A stretch of 64,000 nt of DNA, from NCBI GenBank assembly GCA_963669155.1, contig OZ022576.1, forward strand, positions 9,984,710 to 10,048,709. The letters are read 5' to 3'. The position numbers and the translations under genes are program-made. Shown here piece after piece: positions 37,817 through 50,121 of the stretch; position 1 is the stretch's first letter; each line of letters starts with the position of its first letter. The notes below the pieces were generated by a model. That model searched no databases and was not told the origin of the DNA. It saw only the letters and a program-made list of their open reading frames with translations. The DNA is from Arbacia lixula (taxonomy: Eukaryota; Echinodermata; Echinoidea; Arbacioida; Arbaciidae).

Positions 37817-38399
37817 AACTCCTACTTCTTCTTCCACTACACGTATTACCACGCCGACCACCTTCCATAACTTCCACCTCCCAACGCGCCCCATGCAATC
37901 TCTTAACCAAATATATCACTTTTCCTATTACCACAATGACAACCCGGCGTTGCATTGTCAACAAATATCTGCAGAGTAAGCTGAATCAGCGCGTGTCACG
38001 CTGTTTTGGTTCATCATAAACATCATAAAAATGAACGACAAAGACTGCTCCTGAGGGTCAAAGATCGCTACCCAGGGCCTGCCAATAAGGTATGGACCCA
38101 AGACGGCAAAGTCAGGACACAAAATAACAAGACAGTCTTTGTCAGTTCTGAGAAACAATGGTCAGAGCATTGTAAAACATGAACATGACGCCTGTAGACT
38201 ATGTCCTCGACTTAATGAAATGTTTATATGTGGTGGTGGGTTTATCTATGACATGTTATTTCTGTAACAACCTGTCTTGTACTACTCTTGCTTATATCAT
38301 TACAGCAAACGCTAAACCAAATGTTCCTCTTTTGCTTTTGAGGTGGTTTCCATCCATAAAAGCTCTCAATTTGCCATGCATGTACCTGTTCCACGTTAA

Positions 38400-39205
38400 A
38401 TGTTTGATATAGCAGATGACATAGAAGATTACTTGGAAGGAACATGTGACTATTACTTTACCGATACTTTTAATGCAAACATTCATGCAAATGAATGTGA
38501 CAGACAATTGTCTATTTTTCATCTAAATACCCAAAGCTTACCCGCTAAATATGATGCGATTTGTGACTTCATCAATAATCTAAACCACAAATTTTCAATT
38601 TATGCTTTTTCTGAGGCATGGTTCAAATCTCATGTACCGTCCATTTACACTATAAGAGATTATACACTTGTTCATAAATCACGTGAGGGGAGACGGGGAG
38701 GTGGCGATTGTATGTATATCAATGCTTTATTTTTATTTCGTAAGAGAGAAATTACTTAGTTTTCTGTAACGAATCTACTAAAACTTTGTTTGTCGAAATT
38801 GATCTGAAACATGGAAAGAAAATGTTGTAATTAGTGTTGTGTATAAAGCCCCTAACTCAGACCCGGTGTCATTCAATGAAATGCTTGGAGAATGTGTAGA
38901 AACCATAGCTTGTTTTTGTTTTGTCTTTTTTTTTTTTGCTTCGTTTGTATTTGCTTGTATTAGTCTCGCTTTGATATATGTTTTTTTTAAGTATGTATCT
39001 TTATGTAATTTGTGTACTTGGGTTCATCTTACTGTATGTCATTTAAATAATGGACTTTATACTTATGTGTTTTGAACCACATGTTAAAGGTTATCACATC
39101 TCACAAGCCATCGGCTTTCTGGTGATGCCTTATACTCATTGTTCATGAAAGTTGTTTATTCTTGTTTGTTAAATTGAATAAAGAATTTAATTGAATTGAA
39201 TAAAA
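38400..39205 (+). mobile_element. LINE endonuclease fragment joined to its 3' tail (reverse transcriptase deleted)
   Basis: 38500-38740 reads FHLNTQSLPAKYDAICDFIN and then FSEAWFKSHVPS, the start of a LINE APE endonuclease. After one or two frameshifts it continues VVISVVYKAPNSDPVSFNEM up to about 38910. The sequence then passes straight into a T-rich 3' UTR with a stem-loop-like CAAGCCATCGGCTTTCTGG and ends in TTGAATTGAATAAA near 39200. The rest of the endonuclease and the whole reverse transcriptase are missing. Confidence 0.8.
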
Positions 39206-40166
39206 ATAGATATTGCATAATTTACCCGAAGCTCTCCGATCATGACTGCATGAGAGGGACAACCAAAATATCGTTTTACCTATTTTCACAATACTTACAC
39301 GTTCAAAACGACTTACACTTTCCCATATTTTCTATTTTCAACGAATGTCTTCTTTAAAAAGTCCCTTCACAATACTAGAGCCGGAAAATGTCTTTGAGCA
39401 GAAATATATTGACAATTATATGTTTCGAGTAGCCTGAAAACTGACATCTCAATCAGCACATACCATGCATACTGCTGCCCTAAGCTCCGCACAGGGGTCA
39501 CATGCATGTCAGAAGTACAACGTACTGCGATCCATGCGAATACGATTACCGCTTCTTTGGCCGCTGCATCATGGTCGCTACGACGCAGGACATTTCAAAT
39601 TAAAACAATGTTTATTTTTTTTTTACTGTGAGATTTCATACATTTTATCGTTAGGATATGCTGCTGCTCCATGCCGAGTTTCATAACTTTTGTAAAAGGA
39701 CTTCCCTAAGCTCTAGTCTAAGTTTTGTATTCACACACAGGGCTGAATGCATAATTATCTACAACCGATGAAGTGTGCGTTAATACATCAACTACTTGCC
39801 GTACACATGTCACGGTAAAAGGCATGCGGCGATTTTCGTAGATGTCTCACAAGAATGACATTTTACGCTGAAACATATACTCAAATTTAAAAATTAAGTT
39901 TGATAACTAAATGTGCGTACTTAAAAATAATGGCTGAACGACACACGTCAAGAAAAGTATAGCCCCTAGCACTTACCACCAGCACACGACCGTCACCATA
40001 TAATTCTCTCTCAATAGTGTACCACTGACGTTCGGAAAGAAAGACCAATCGAGAGCCTGGTCATACCAAACATTCAAGGTGAACACCAAGGCACGTGAAT
40101 GGCGAGGTCGCGTGTTTACATGGAGAGGTCAGAGCCGCTGGGATCTCTCACTGCACACAGAGATAC
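39206..40166. other. Intergenic, nothing recognised
   Basis: No gene seen. Confidence 0.45.
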
Positions 40167-40173
40167 AATACCC

Positions 40174-40216
<43 letters not shown>
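40167..40216. repeat. (GA)n microsatellite
   Basis: Pure GA run followed by a G-rich patch. Confidence 0.95.
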
Positions 40217-40217
<1 letters not shown>

Positions 40218-40779
40218 GGGTGGGGGTGGGGGGCTGGATCAATTGACTTTGAACTGTGGTCAGACTCTATCACAGAGTTCGAGGTCTAACCCCGCCCCCC
40301 CCCCAAAAAAAAAAATAATGATAATAAAAACATATCTATAGTGTTTGTATAAGTGTATGTGAGTGTGTACGAGAAAGTAGTGATTGGTTTACCCCTGCAC
40401 CCCCCCCCCATTCACCCCAGCCTTCAATGTAATGTTTTATGTCCATTTTTATCTAAGCCCCTCTACTTCTAAACCGAGCCCTTCCCCCACGAATCTTCCC
40501 ATTTGCCGTGTCTAACGTCCGTGATACTGAGGCTCTTTTTGCAATGCTATATTTTGATAAACAGGGGCTGGGGTATGTAAAACACGCGAACAGGGCAAAA
40601 CGTGTGTCTACCTCTCATCTTTTGTACGAGTCTGCGGTCATCAGCCCATCCGTCATAGTTCCATCGTACAACATACAGCAAACGTATCGTTTATGCCAAT
40701 AATGTAGGTGACGTATAACAAACATAAGTCGTCATCTACCGCAAATTTGCAATAAATTATTTTCTAAATGTATTCCAAT

Positions 40780-41140
40780 TTGATTGTTTGCACGTGGTTC
40801 TAAGTTCAAAGCTAGTCCGAAGTTTGCTCGAGTATCCTCAACTAATAACTTTGATTCAGTGTGCGTTCCACAAAATGGAACTGAATCATGAAATACAGGT
40901 GGATCTAATAATTCGTAGCTACACAGTTAAGGGAAAAGTTGTAAATACAATCCGAACACGATCTTTTGATTGCAACTTGCTATTCATTGCAGACGATCGC
41001 CCGCTGCGGTCAATAAGCCTTTTTCATAATTTTATCATGATGTTTCACTTTTAGTAACACTACATTACATTAACTTTTATTTTGTTTATATTCAGTTTAA
41101 ATGGGTGGAACGCAGACTGAATATATTGGTTCCTTATTCT
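40780..41140. repeat. Copy of the 33.7-34.9 kb repeat family
   Basis: Shares GTGCGTTCCA, GAATCATGAAATACAGG and AATGGGTGGAACGCAGACTGA with the cluster in SLC22 intron 1. Confidence 0.55.
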
Positions 41141-42930
41141 TTGAACAACGTGCATAAATACATACTAAAACTGGACTACCGAAACTACAATATAGATTCC
41201 ATGATAATTTATTTAATTGAAATGGCTGATGCGCATGATTGGTGTCGTGTCTTGCTGTTTTTGTTGGCTTGTATTTAAAAGCACTGTTGGCTGTTTCGGC
41301 GAGATTAACAGCAAAAAATATGTAGCCATCTTGCTAGTAATTACGCCAACAAACATGCACGGAGATGCACTTAAGCATAATGGGCAGGAAGCGTGCTAAT
41401 GAATTTCAAAAGCATTCCACATTCATGGAAATAATATGATGTCTAAAGCTCAGTACCGATGTTTAAAGAATGCCAACTTGGACAGAAATATTTTTAATTT
41501 CCCATTGTATCTATAGAAGTTCTGTTTTTTATCATCTTTTTTTGGTGCAAATTTCAAGGAACTTAAGGGCAACACTGAAAGATCCTGTAAGGCCTACTCT
41601 GCACGATGATTCTGACAGAATAAACGTTATCATGATTATGGGTTGTCATGGGTGTTCTGAATCATTTTTCCAAAAAGAAAAACTCATCAAATATTTAGAT
41701 ACTTGTTAATAATAATATTTGATGACATGTCATGAAACTTACTATTTTTGTTCAATGTGGACAGTTTCAGTAATCAATGAGATAATTTTTTTTACCCGAA
41801 TGAATTCCTCTATGTAAGCCTAAGTTCGATGTTGACTTTGTTGTAAATAACAATTTGCATGCAATCTCAATGGAAAATATGGAAAATAGAAAATGTATAT
41901 CATAAAACATGTAATGCAAAGGTTTTAAGTTCATGTGCATGTGTGCATTATAATGTGCATGTATACTTTTAATATTCCTGCGATACAAATTCAATTAAGA
42001 CATTACGTTTCTATATAATCATTATGACCTGACCGTGCAAACATCGCATTCTATTAAGAAGGAGCTGTAAATCACACGGCGGACATTAAAACGAGGAAAG
42101 AGCAAACATAATTCTTCGTACCTTGTGATTTATGACAATTGTAACAATTCCACCCTCGAGTTTATGGGGCTAGTCCCTGAATAAGATTTATTGGAAGTTA
42201 CAATGACGTAGGTAAGGTCCAGTTTCTGAGAGATCATTATGCATCCACAAAACTGACCTCCTGTATGAATTTCATTATTATTGTTTACTTTATACTTGAG
42301 ACAGAAAGAGTATATATTTAGAGAGCTCAGAGAGTTCGAGAGAGAGTTATTTTCAGGAGATTCATCAGATACAGATAGATTCATAGTTTGAGATTCATCA
42401 GAATTTTTTGAGTATTAAATGTACTACAGCGTATGCATGTACCTCGATTCCATGAGTCCTCCTTCAAGTTCAACTCAAAATTAAGCAAACTATAGACTTT
42501 ATTATAGTTGATCCCACTGACACCCACCCATACACAACACTATGTGTATCAGTACATGTCATGAAATATTACTGATACTGTACATAAACGATAGATGATG
42601 TACCGACGCTCACTTTTAGTGCGGTGAAATAGTGCATACAGGTTTCAAAGACCAAACACATCACGAAAGGTAAATATTCTTCACGTTATTTTACAAGCAT
42701 ATATGTGAAAAAACAGTGCAAAGTACGGAGTTCATCAATTTCATGCACAACTATTTGCCTGCATGGTTTCACCATAGGAACAAATGCGGACTTTTTCACA
42801 AGCATACCTTTCTTGGTAGGCTTGTCGTTTATGCTTCAAAATTTATTATCAATTATTTGAAAAATAAAATGAAAGTCTCCCGAAATATCTTCCACGTAAC
42901 GCATATAAAATTATATCCGAAGGTTAAAAA
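41141..42930. other. Intergenic, no gene seen
   Basis: A piece near 41490-41560 resembles 17620-17680 (TTTAATTTCCCAT..GT..TGTAG), perhaps part of the same repeat family. Confidence 0.4.
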
Positions 42931-42936
42931 AATCAG

Positions 42937-44285
42937 ACAACACTTTTCCAATTAGGAACACATGTATTTATGATGATGCAAAGAGAATAATGCTATTTTA
43001 TACCTAATGAACACGCCGATAAAATATTCAAAATCATCATCAGTCAAACAGTGTAATAGATGCATATGTTGTTTAATATACCATGGCAGGCTATATCCTG
43101 TACCTTGAAACCATGCCGATGAAATATTTAAAATAATCATCATTTAAACAGTTTAATGTATATTAAGTTGTTCAATATACCGTGACAGGCTTTATCCTGT
43201 ACATTGAAAACATGCCAATAAAACATCCGTTATCATGTTTATATTGTGCTATTATTTGGAATATCAGGACAAACATCGACACGAAGGACAGAGAAAACGA
43301 GACAACACTTTTCCAATTAGGAACACATGTATTTATATGAATGATGATGCAAAGAAAATAACGCTATTTTATACCTACTGAACACGCCGATAAAATCAGT
43401 TTAATGCATAGGCTCGATCTATCAATGTGAACTACCGCAAGATCGTTACCAAAATCGGGGAAAAAGGGGTCAATTTCAAGCAATGTCCGCGGCCACCGCG
43501 GACAAAATAATCCGCGAAATGTAGAAAAGAAAAGGGGGGGGGGGGGGGAAGCTGTCCTCGAAATTGATAAATAGGAGTCATGAAAAAGAAAAAGAGATTA
43601 ACCGGGAAGAAAAATTGTCGGAGCCCAGTCGCGATTCGGAAGAGCGCGCCCCGCGCCTGCTTTTACCAATCTTACCCTCGGTTCATGCCCAAAGAAAAAG
43701 TCTTCCACATTGCACATCAACAGAAGGTGTGCAGAGCACCCGTTCTATACTAACGTATATTAACTAATAAAAAAAGGGTATAAATGTATTGTCCTTGAAA
43801 TATGGTAAAATAGGGGTAAATTTGCGAAAGTGTCCTTACAATCTTAAAAATAGGGGTATTAAAAAGTATGATTTTGTCCTTGTTTTGACGTTAAAAAGGG
43901 GGTTAGAATTCACAAAATGTCCTCGAAATTTACCGCCAAAGGGGGTTAGTTGCAGTTGTGGCAACGGGGGAGTGACCCCACCGGTGCATACGCCTGCATA
44001 TGCTGTTTAATATACCATGGTAGGCTTTATTCTGTACCTTGAAAACATGCCAATAAAATATACGAAATAATCATCATTTATACAGTTTAATGCATATTAT
44101 GTTGTTACATATACCGTGACAGGCTTTATCCTGTACATTGAAAACATGCCAATAAAACATCCGAAATAATCACCATTTAAACAGTTCAATGCATATTATG
44201 TTGTCCGATATACCGTGACAGGCTTCATCCTGTACCTTGAAAACATGCCGATAAAACATTCGAAATAATCATCAATGAAAAACTT
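42937..44285. repeat. Tandem array with about 100-bp unit, interrupted
   Basis: The unit contains ATATACCRTGRCAGGCTTTATCCTGTACMTTGAAAMCATGCC followed by RATAAAAYAT and a TAATCATCATTTA spacer. About two units lie at 42985-43220 and about three at 43990-44285. A 100-bp flank (ACAACACTTTTCCAATTAGG...) is duplicated at 42937 and 43301. Between about 43413 and 43995 a GC-richer segment of different character interrupts the array. Confidence 0.75.
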
Positions 44286-45640
44286 GAATGTATATTAAAA
44301 CTTTGTGTGCAAAATAAACTAGAATAAGCCCAACGGATATTTTTCTCAAAATATATTATAGAGTGAATACACTTTAAATATGCACATCACTTACAAATAC
44401 GTATTTGTCTCGGCTAGACTTTGGAAGAGTTTGAACAGCCAGTCCGCAGGCAGCAGAAAACAAGCGTATTTTATTTTCACCTCGGTAGTTGTGACCTTCA
44501 ATTGACATCTCGAGCCGCGGAAAAGGTCTCCTTTTCAAACTGCGATATCTCCATAAATATACTATATTTTCGTACACTTTCTTTTGCAACTGTAATGTTG
44601 GAGGTCGACATTTACCAAGTATAAAAAAACATTCAATTAAGACAGGCAGAAAATATTGCAAATTCGAAATAAATATGTGGTTCTAATCAAAGAAAATATA
44701 AATGAAAATAAACTCTATATTTCAATATCGATCGCTTATGAACCCCCGACACTTGTAGATCACCTGAGACGGAATCTATTGCACTTTTTGAATTTACCAG
44801 TATTTTGCAACTTTTCCTTTTATTTTCATACACTTACAACCCAAAATGCGTGAGACATGACGAAGTTGTGAACGATCCTAACCAGCCACTCATAGTCCGA
44901 AAAAAAATGAAAATACTTATTGAGAAAGATATAATCTCGATCGTTCTCGTAAAAAATGGTGATCAGTATGCTTACAGAAGACACCGGAAAATGATCTCGC
45001 GAGCATGTCGAATTACTTCATTATCTCGTTCAGCAAAATCTGCACGCGAGATTTCACGAGAAGCAAAATAAAACGCTCACGTTTTGTATAGCACGAGCGA
45101 GCACTGCCGATAGACTGTAAAAGGTGCAGAGATCACATGTATGGAGTATGGTTTGATATCTGACCTTGCTCATTGATTTGTACCAGCGTTGACGACTGTG
45201 TTTAAAGAATGAATATCATTATCTGCTTTGTATGAATTCATCGGACATTATCAGATGTCATTGACTTGATAGAAGTGGAAGAAATAGAGTGAGTGGGCAG
45301 AGAACGGGGAGAGGCGGTTTGCTTCTGCGGTAAACCTGGCGTGCGCATGATGCTATATCTGAAATGACGGTCACTGAAATAACCCGGATTCTCCACCAGA
45401 TGTCAGTGGAGAAATTGGCGCTGCACTGTTCACTCTCCCAATACCAGGTCGCATTTCAACTCATCCTCAAGAGAATCCAACACAACAGCTTGAGAAATTT
45501 AAAACAATGCTCCTCTGCCTTTGAAAATGGGCAACCTATGAATAGGCAAAATATTCACTGTGCGCTGATTATGAATTTATTCATGGTATAAGAAGTTGTA
45601 AATCAGCATTGGAACTCGCATATCACCCTACCAAAAACAC
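44286..45640. other. Intergenic, nothing recognised
   Basis: Short frames only. No family recognised. Confidence 0.4.
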
Positions 45641-45830
45641 TCAGTAATACCCCTTTCATATTGAAAGCCTAAGAGGAGTTACTCCGGAGTCCAGGAGGAG
45701 TTACTCCACTTTAGAACCTTTCATACTGAAGTGAAGTGGAATTACTCCGGAGTTGAGTTGATCCGCTTGTACTGCGGACCGACTTTACATCCCCTTTCAT
45801 ATTGACAAGCACCGCAGCGGTATATCCGCA
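45640..45830. repeat. Sequence with repeated GGAGTTACTCC motifs
   Basis: GGAGTTACTCC or ATTACTCCGGAGT occurs several times, and CCCTTTCATAYTGA three times, within 190 bases. Looks like a degenerate mobile-element terminus. No matching opposite end was found. Confidence 0.4.
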
Positions 45831-45904
45831 GTCGTTTCCATGGTTTCCAAGCGAGCTCGCGCCGAGTGCTGAGTTTGACAAACCTAAAAGCAGGACCTCA
45901 TATT

Positions 45905-46715
45905 TTGACTTGTTAAAGATATACATGATTTATATGGATGTTTATGTTATGCCCAAAGTCAACTTTAAGTGCAAAGTCAACTTTATTTAAGTATCAAATT
46001 TTCAATGTGTACATCTGTAGCTTCCAGGCATAACTCATAATTCTGGTAAACATTTTGGATTTTTGCATAAAAAAATCCAATCTTGTATTTTAGTGACCTT
46101 CAGATTTCAATGAACTCATTGTGCGTTCCGTTTCTAAAGCTGAAATATGATTTTGTTCATAATCTGAAAAGAGTAGGCCTAGACCAAATCAACACGTCAC
46201 CCACCCAGCTTCTGGGGAAAAAACGGCCCATTCATAGGCGTTCGTGCGTTCCGTTCGCTGTTTGTCACTTGTGGTGGCGGTCATAGTTTAGCCTATTGTA
46301 TGCCAAGCGATTGTGTACACTTATTATTCGTACATCATGCGCCCATACGCTTTATATCGTCGCTGTCTCGCGACCTTGTTTATACACTTGGATCTTAGGA
46401 GAAGATTTTAAATTCGCCTGCACTTTTTGTGAGTCGCGTTATACTGTACTGAATTCTGCCAATATGGGGCTGATGGCCACTGTCAAAATCAAATTTATTA
46501 ACCATTAGATGACAATGAAAGTGAAAGCTCTAAAAACGATACTGACTAAAGCACATGTTGACGAAATGCTGCGGGTGACACTGTCATGACTGTTAGCACT
46601 AGTGAGAAACCTATTTTTGACTTGCTGAAGATATACATATTTGCTAAGGATGCTTATGTTATGCCCAAATCAACCCTAAGTGCAAAGTCAACTTTATTTA
46701 TGCACCAAATGTTCG
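45905..46715. repeat. Direct repeat pair (45905-45998 and 46612-46710)
   Basis: Both copies read GACTTGYTRAAGATATACAT, then TTATGTTATGCCCAAA and GTGCAAAGTCAACTTTATTTA, about 710 bases apart in the same orientation. The first also has a local duplication of AAAGTCAACTTTA. Confidence 0.7.
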
Positions 46716-46850
46716 ATACCAGACATAGTTGTTAACAGACTCGTGTGTGACCATGCACTCATCAGCCTAGTAACCATGGTAACTAGGCTATGATTCGGGC
46801 AACGGCCTCCGGTTTCTAGGTTACAGCAACATCGGAATCTAGCGATCGTC

Positions 46851-47378
46851 TTAAAGATTGTCAGTCCCTTTTGCAAGCTTAAAATTTGAAATCGTCTATC
46901 ACGATCGTAAATTGAAGAAAATGTGATTCAAGACCATTTCTAAGAATATAGCATGTTGAAGCTTTTTTTATATGTAAAAAATTTCAGCCGTTAAATTTCA
47001 AACCGACTTTTTTCGTACTACGAAAAAAGTATTAGTCTTTGTTACAGTATCTATGTGGTTATTATACGTGTGTGAAATCCTAATTTTATGAGTAACTACC
47101 AAATTTTGGAGATGATTCCTTCCATATAGCAATTTTTTTCATAATGCGTTTTATAATTTGATAAACAGATTAATCAATAAAGCAGATATTTCAACACAAA
47201 CTGCTAAGAGCCTGAGGTAAAGACTATTAATCATACGTTGTTTACGTGCATTATTTGAATTTTACAATACGTATCAGTTTCAAATTGTGAATATAGAGCT
47301 TGCTAACACTTCTCTATATGTTTAGCCAATGTTTCGATGGTTTTGTGGTGATCTGAAAAAGGGACTGGCTGTCTTTAA
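46851..47378. mobile_element. 528-bp non-autonomous element with TTAA ends, copy 1
   Basis: Starts TTAAAGATTGTCAGTCCCTTTT and ends in the imperfect inverse, AAAAAGGGACTGGCTGTCTTTAA. Contains a hairpin (CTTTTTTCGTA/TACGAAAAAAG). A very similar copy of equal length is at 61276-61803. No open frame of note. Confidence 0.85.
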
Positions 47379-47696
47379 GTCATTTTCCGGTAATGTTTTT
47401 TTGCGAGGGAAGTTCTAATATGGTATTTTTCTGCCTTTTCAACAATGTGATCTGACCTTGAGGCTTCAAAAGGGCCAGCTCTCTTTAATGCAGCATTATG
47501 TACTATAATCACGATTAACCTTCTATTTTCCTTGATGACAATACACGTATCAAGTAACATGCATCTCGCTTGGTGTAGCTGCAATCCTACATGTTTATGT
47601 TTCTTTGAATTATTTCGACAGATCAAACATGTCAAAAGAAAGAATTTGATTTGCACTGTGTTATATCCTTGGTACAAGCTTGTTATTACTATTAGG

Positions 47697-48272
47697 TTAT
47701 TCAGTGTCCGACATTGAACACGATCTGTGAAGGAGAGGACCAGCGATGGCCCGGGGTTGGTGTTCGCGGAATGCTCGCGGCTGCGGACGAATGAGAGGTG
47801 AGGATGGATGAGGGGGATCTGACGATACCGGGTGAGGTGGTGGTGACTGATCTGCAGCGAGGTATGCTGTCTGTGGTAGAGCAAGGCTTAAAGTGCTGAT
47901 GGTGGCCCTGGGAAACAAGGATAGATGCGGAAAAGGAGAGAAAGTTGGATACGTATGCGTAGTTAAAGGTGGAGCATTGGCAAAATGGGTGAAGAGCGGA
48001 GCTGCGTACAGTGGAGGCTCTGTGCAGGGGATACATGCCGAATGGGCGGTGAGGAGATAGATCCAAGCCTTCTGCATGGGTAACACGGAGGGAGAGAGGT
48101 GGCCAAAAAGGGAAAGGGATGTCGGTTGAGAACGGATCTTCGTAGATTGTCGGGAAGGCATGGATCGGTGCCAGGGAAATAGCTGTCTAGGGAATTCCAG
48201 AGCAGGGAAGGTGTACAATGATTTAAGTGGCCGAAACATCGGTGACACCTGGTGTGCTACTGGCGTCGACAA
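47697..48272 (-). other. 191-codon Pro/Ser-rich open frame in a GC-richer island, doubtful gene
   Basis: An uninterrupted minus-strand frame of unknown similarity, opening at TTG rather than ATG. It is rich in Pro, Ser, His and Leu, with no domain, signal or motif I recognise. The region is more GC-rich than its surroundings and sits directly before a plus-strand LINE-like tail (to about 48530). I think it is more likely transposon-derived or chance than a gene. Confidence 0.3.
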
Positions 48273-48530
48273 AGTTTAACACATTTTTTTTTTCATAATT
48301 TTGTATTTATTCCTGATATATTTCAAGGAAAAAAGAAACTAGCACCTACTAACATGAATAATCCATTGCATTTTTTATCTTCATTTGTATTGTTATTTTG
48401 ATGTGTAGTTTATTCAATATAATGTAATTTTCGATGTTTTTACTTTGTAAATTCGTTTGCAATTTATCCTATCGGCTACAAATTCCAACAAAACACCTTG
48501 AATTGAATTAAATTGAAATGAATTAAAGCC
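48273..48530 (+). repeat. LINE-like 3' tail
   Basis: T-rich UTR ending in TTGAATTGAATTAAATTGAA repeats, like the tail at 39.2 kb. Confidence 0.5.
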
Positions 48531-50039
48531 ACATGCTTGTAATCATTTCCCCATAAGATCGTGTGTTTGAAATTAACTCAATAATCAACAAGCCATTACA
48601 AATAAATGTGTATCTTTCCCTCATGAAAATTTGTTTTTTTTTGGTTAAAAGCCTGAAATTTAGGGTGCCAGCGAGTTTGCTCAACATGTTCGGGCGCTTC
48701 CGCGACTTTATAAATTTCCCCCAAATCTTATCAGGGACCTGCTCTGGAGCCTGTAATACGAGTTTTGGAAACCACTAAAGAGTACCAGAGATGACATCAT
48801 TGAAAAAAAATATATGTATCAAATCAATTGAGCATCTTTGAACACGTGTTTTCACACTAGTATAAAGAGGGATAATTATTTCTCTAGACCAGTGCAATTG
48901 TTGAGCACAGATAGGTCCATGATTAAATTTATGGGTAAATTTATTGGCTTGTAGCCTTCGTTTCATAATTTTAACAAAGGCAAACGTCGAGGACTTGCCA
49001 TTCAGTTTGAAAGGAGGTAGAGATAAATGGATGAGCTATTTGCATGTATAGCCTCGTTATGAACATAAACATGTCCTGTATGCATAATCTTCTTTCCCAC
49101 ACAAAATACAGGCGTGTCACCTGGTACATGATGCTCGCTCTGGTTACATTCTTCGTCGATAGCTGGCGTCATAACGGTCTTCACAAATGTCACGGTGCCC
49201 GTTGATTCATTGGAATGTTCATACCAAAATGCTTAGGGGTGGGGGGAAATAAAAGAAGGCAAACTAAGAATAAAAGAAGCTACCAAAACAAGAAGACAAA
49301 CAGACGAATTTGAGAGAATTTCACTTTTTATCCGGACTTCCCCCAAATAGATCCATTATATCAGCAAGGTTTAGGTGAGCTATTTGGATGTCCATGCATG
49401 TGAATGATATGGCGTGACATTCAAGTGGGACATATTGACTACCGGCACACACAATAATTTAGATGGAGGACATGGGCGCTATTTGAAGGCTTACACATTT
49501 GCGTGATCGAGGTCGACCTTATTGGGCTCTAACATCCATTCTAAAAAATAAAACGGGGTCCAAATTACCCGTTTCGGCCTAGAAAGCTTAACAGAATGTC
49601 CCATTTGGAACAGTCATGAAACTCGGCAGGAATCAGCAGCTTACTCTAACGATAACGTGTATAAAATTTCTGGAAAAGTTAAATACTCTCCATGTTCACG
49701 TTTAGAACCTAGCGACCGTAGTCAGTTGGTCATGCTCCCATTTAACACATGCAATGTGCTGCGAACCACAGTGAACATCGGTCTCGGGTCTCTTAGCTGC
49801 AGGTTTCGGACGACCCACCCAAAACCTCCACAAAATATAGCGATCGTTATTAATGGGAGGGAATTTCTGATCTTCTATCACTTACCGTGGTCTTACAATA
49901 AGATATTTGTTTGACCTGCAAAAGGGACACCCTGTTTTAAGATATTAAGAAATAGTATGTTGGATATGTCATTTGAGATGTTTAAGTCAAAGGCTTGAAG
50001 TACTCTTTAAGAACATGCTGCGTGCTGTTTCCTCGGCGT
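48531..50039. other. Intergenic, nothing recognised
   Basis: No gene or clear repeat seen. Confidence 0.45.
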
Positions 50040-50060
50040 AGGTGTGTGTGTGTGTGTGTA

Positions 50061-50103
<43 letters not shown>

Positions 50104-50121
50104 AAGAATGGGGGGGGGGGG
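50040..50121. repeat. (TG)n(AG)n microsatellite and G run
   Basis: TG run, then AG run, then a 12-base G homopolymer shortly after. Confidence 0.95.
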
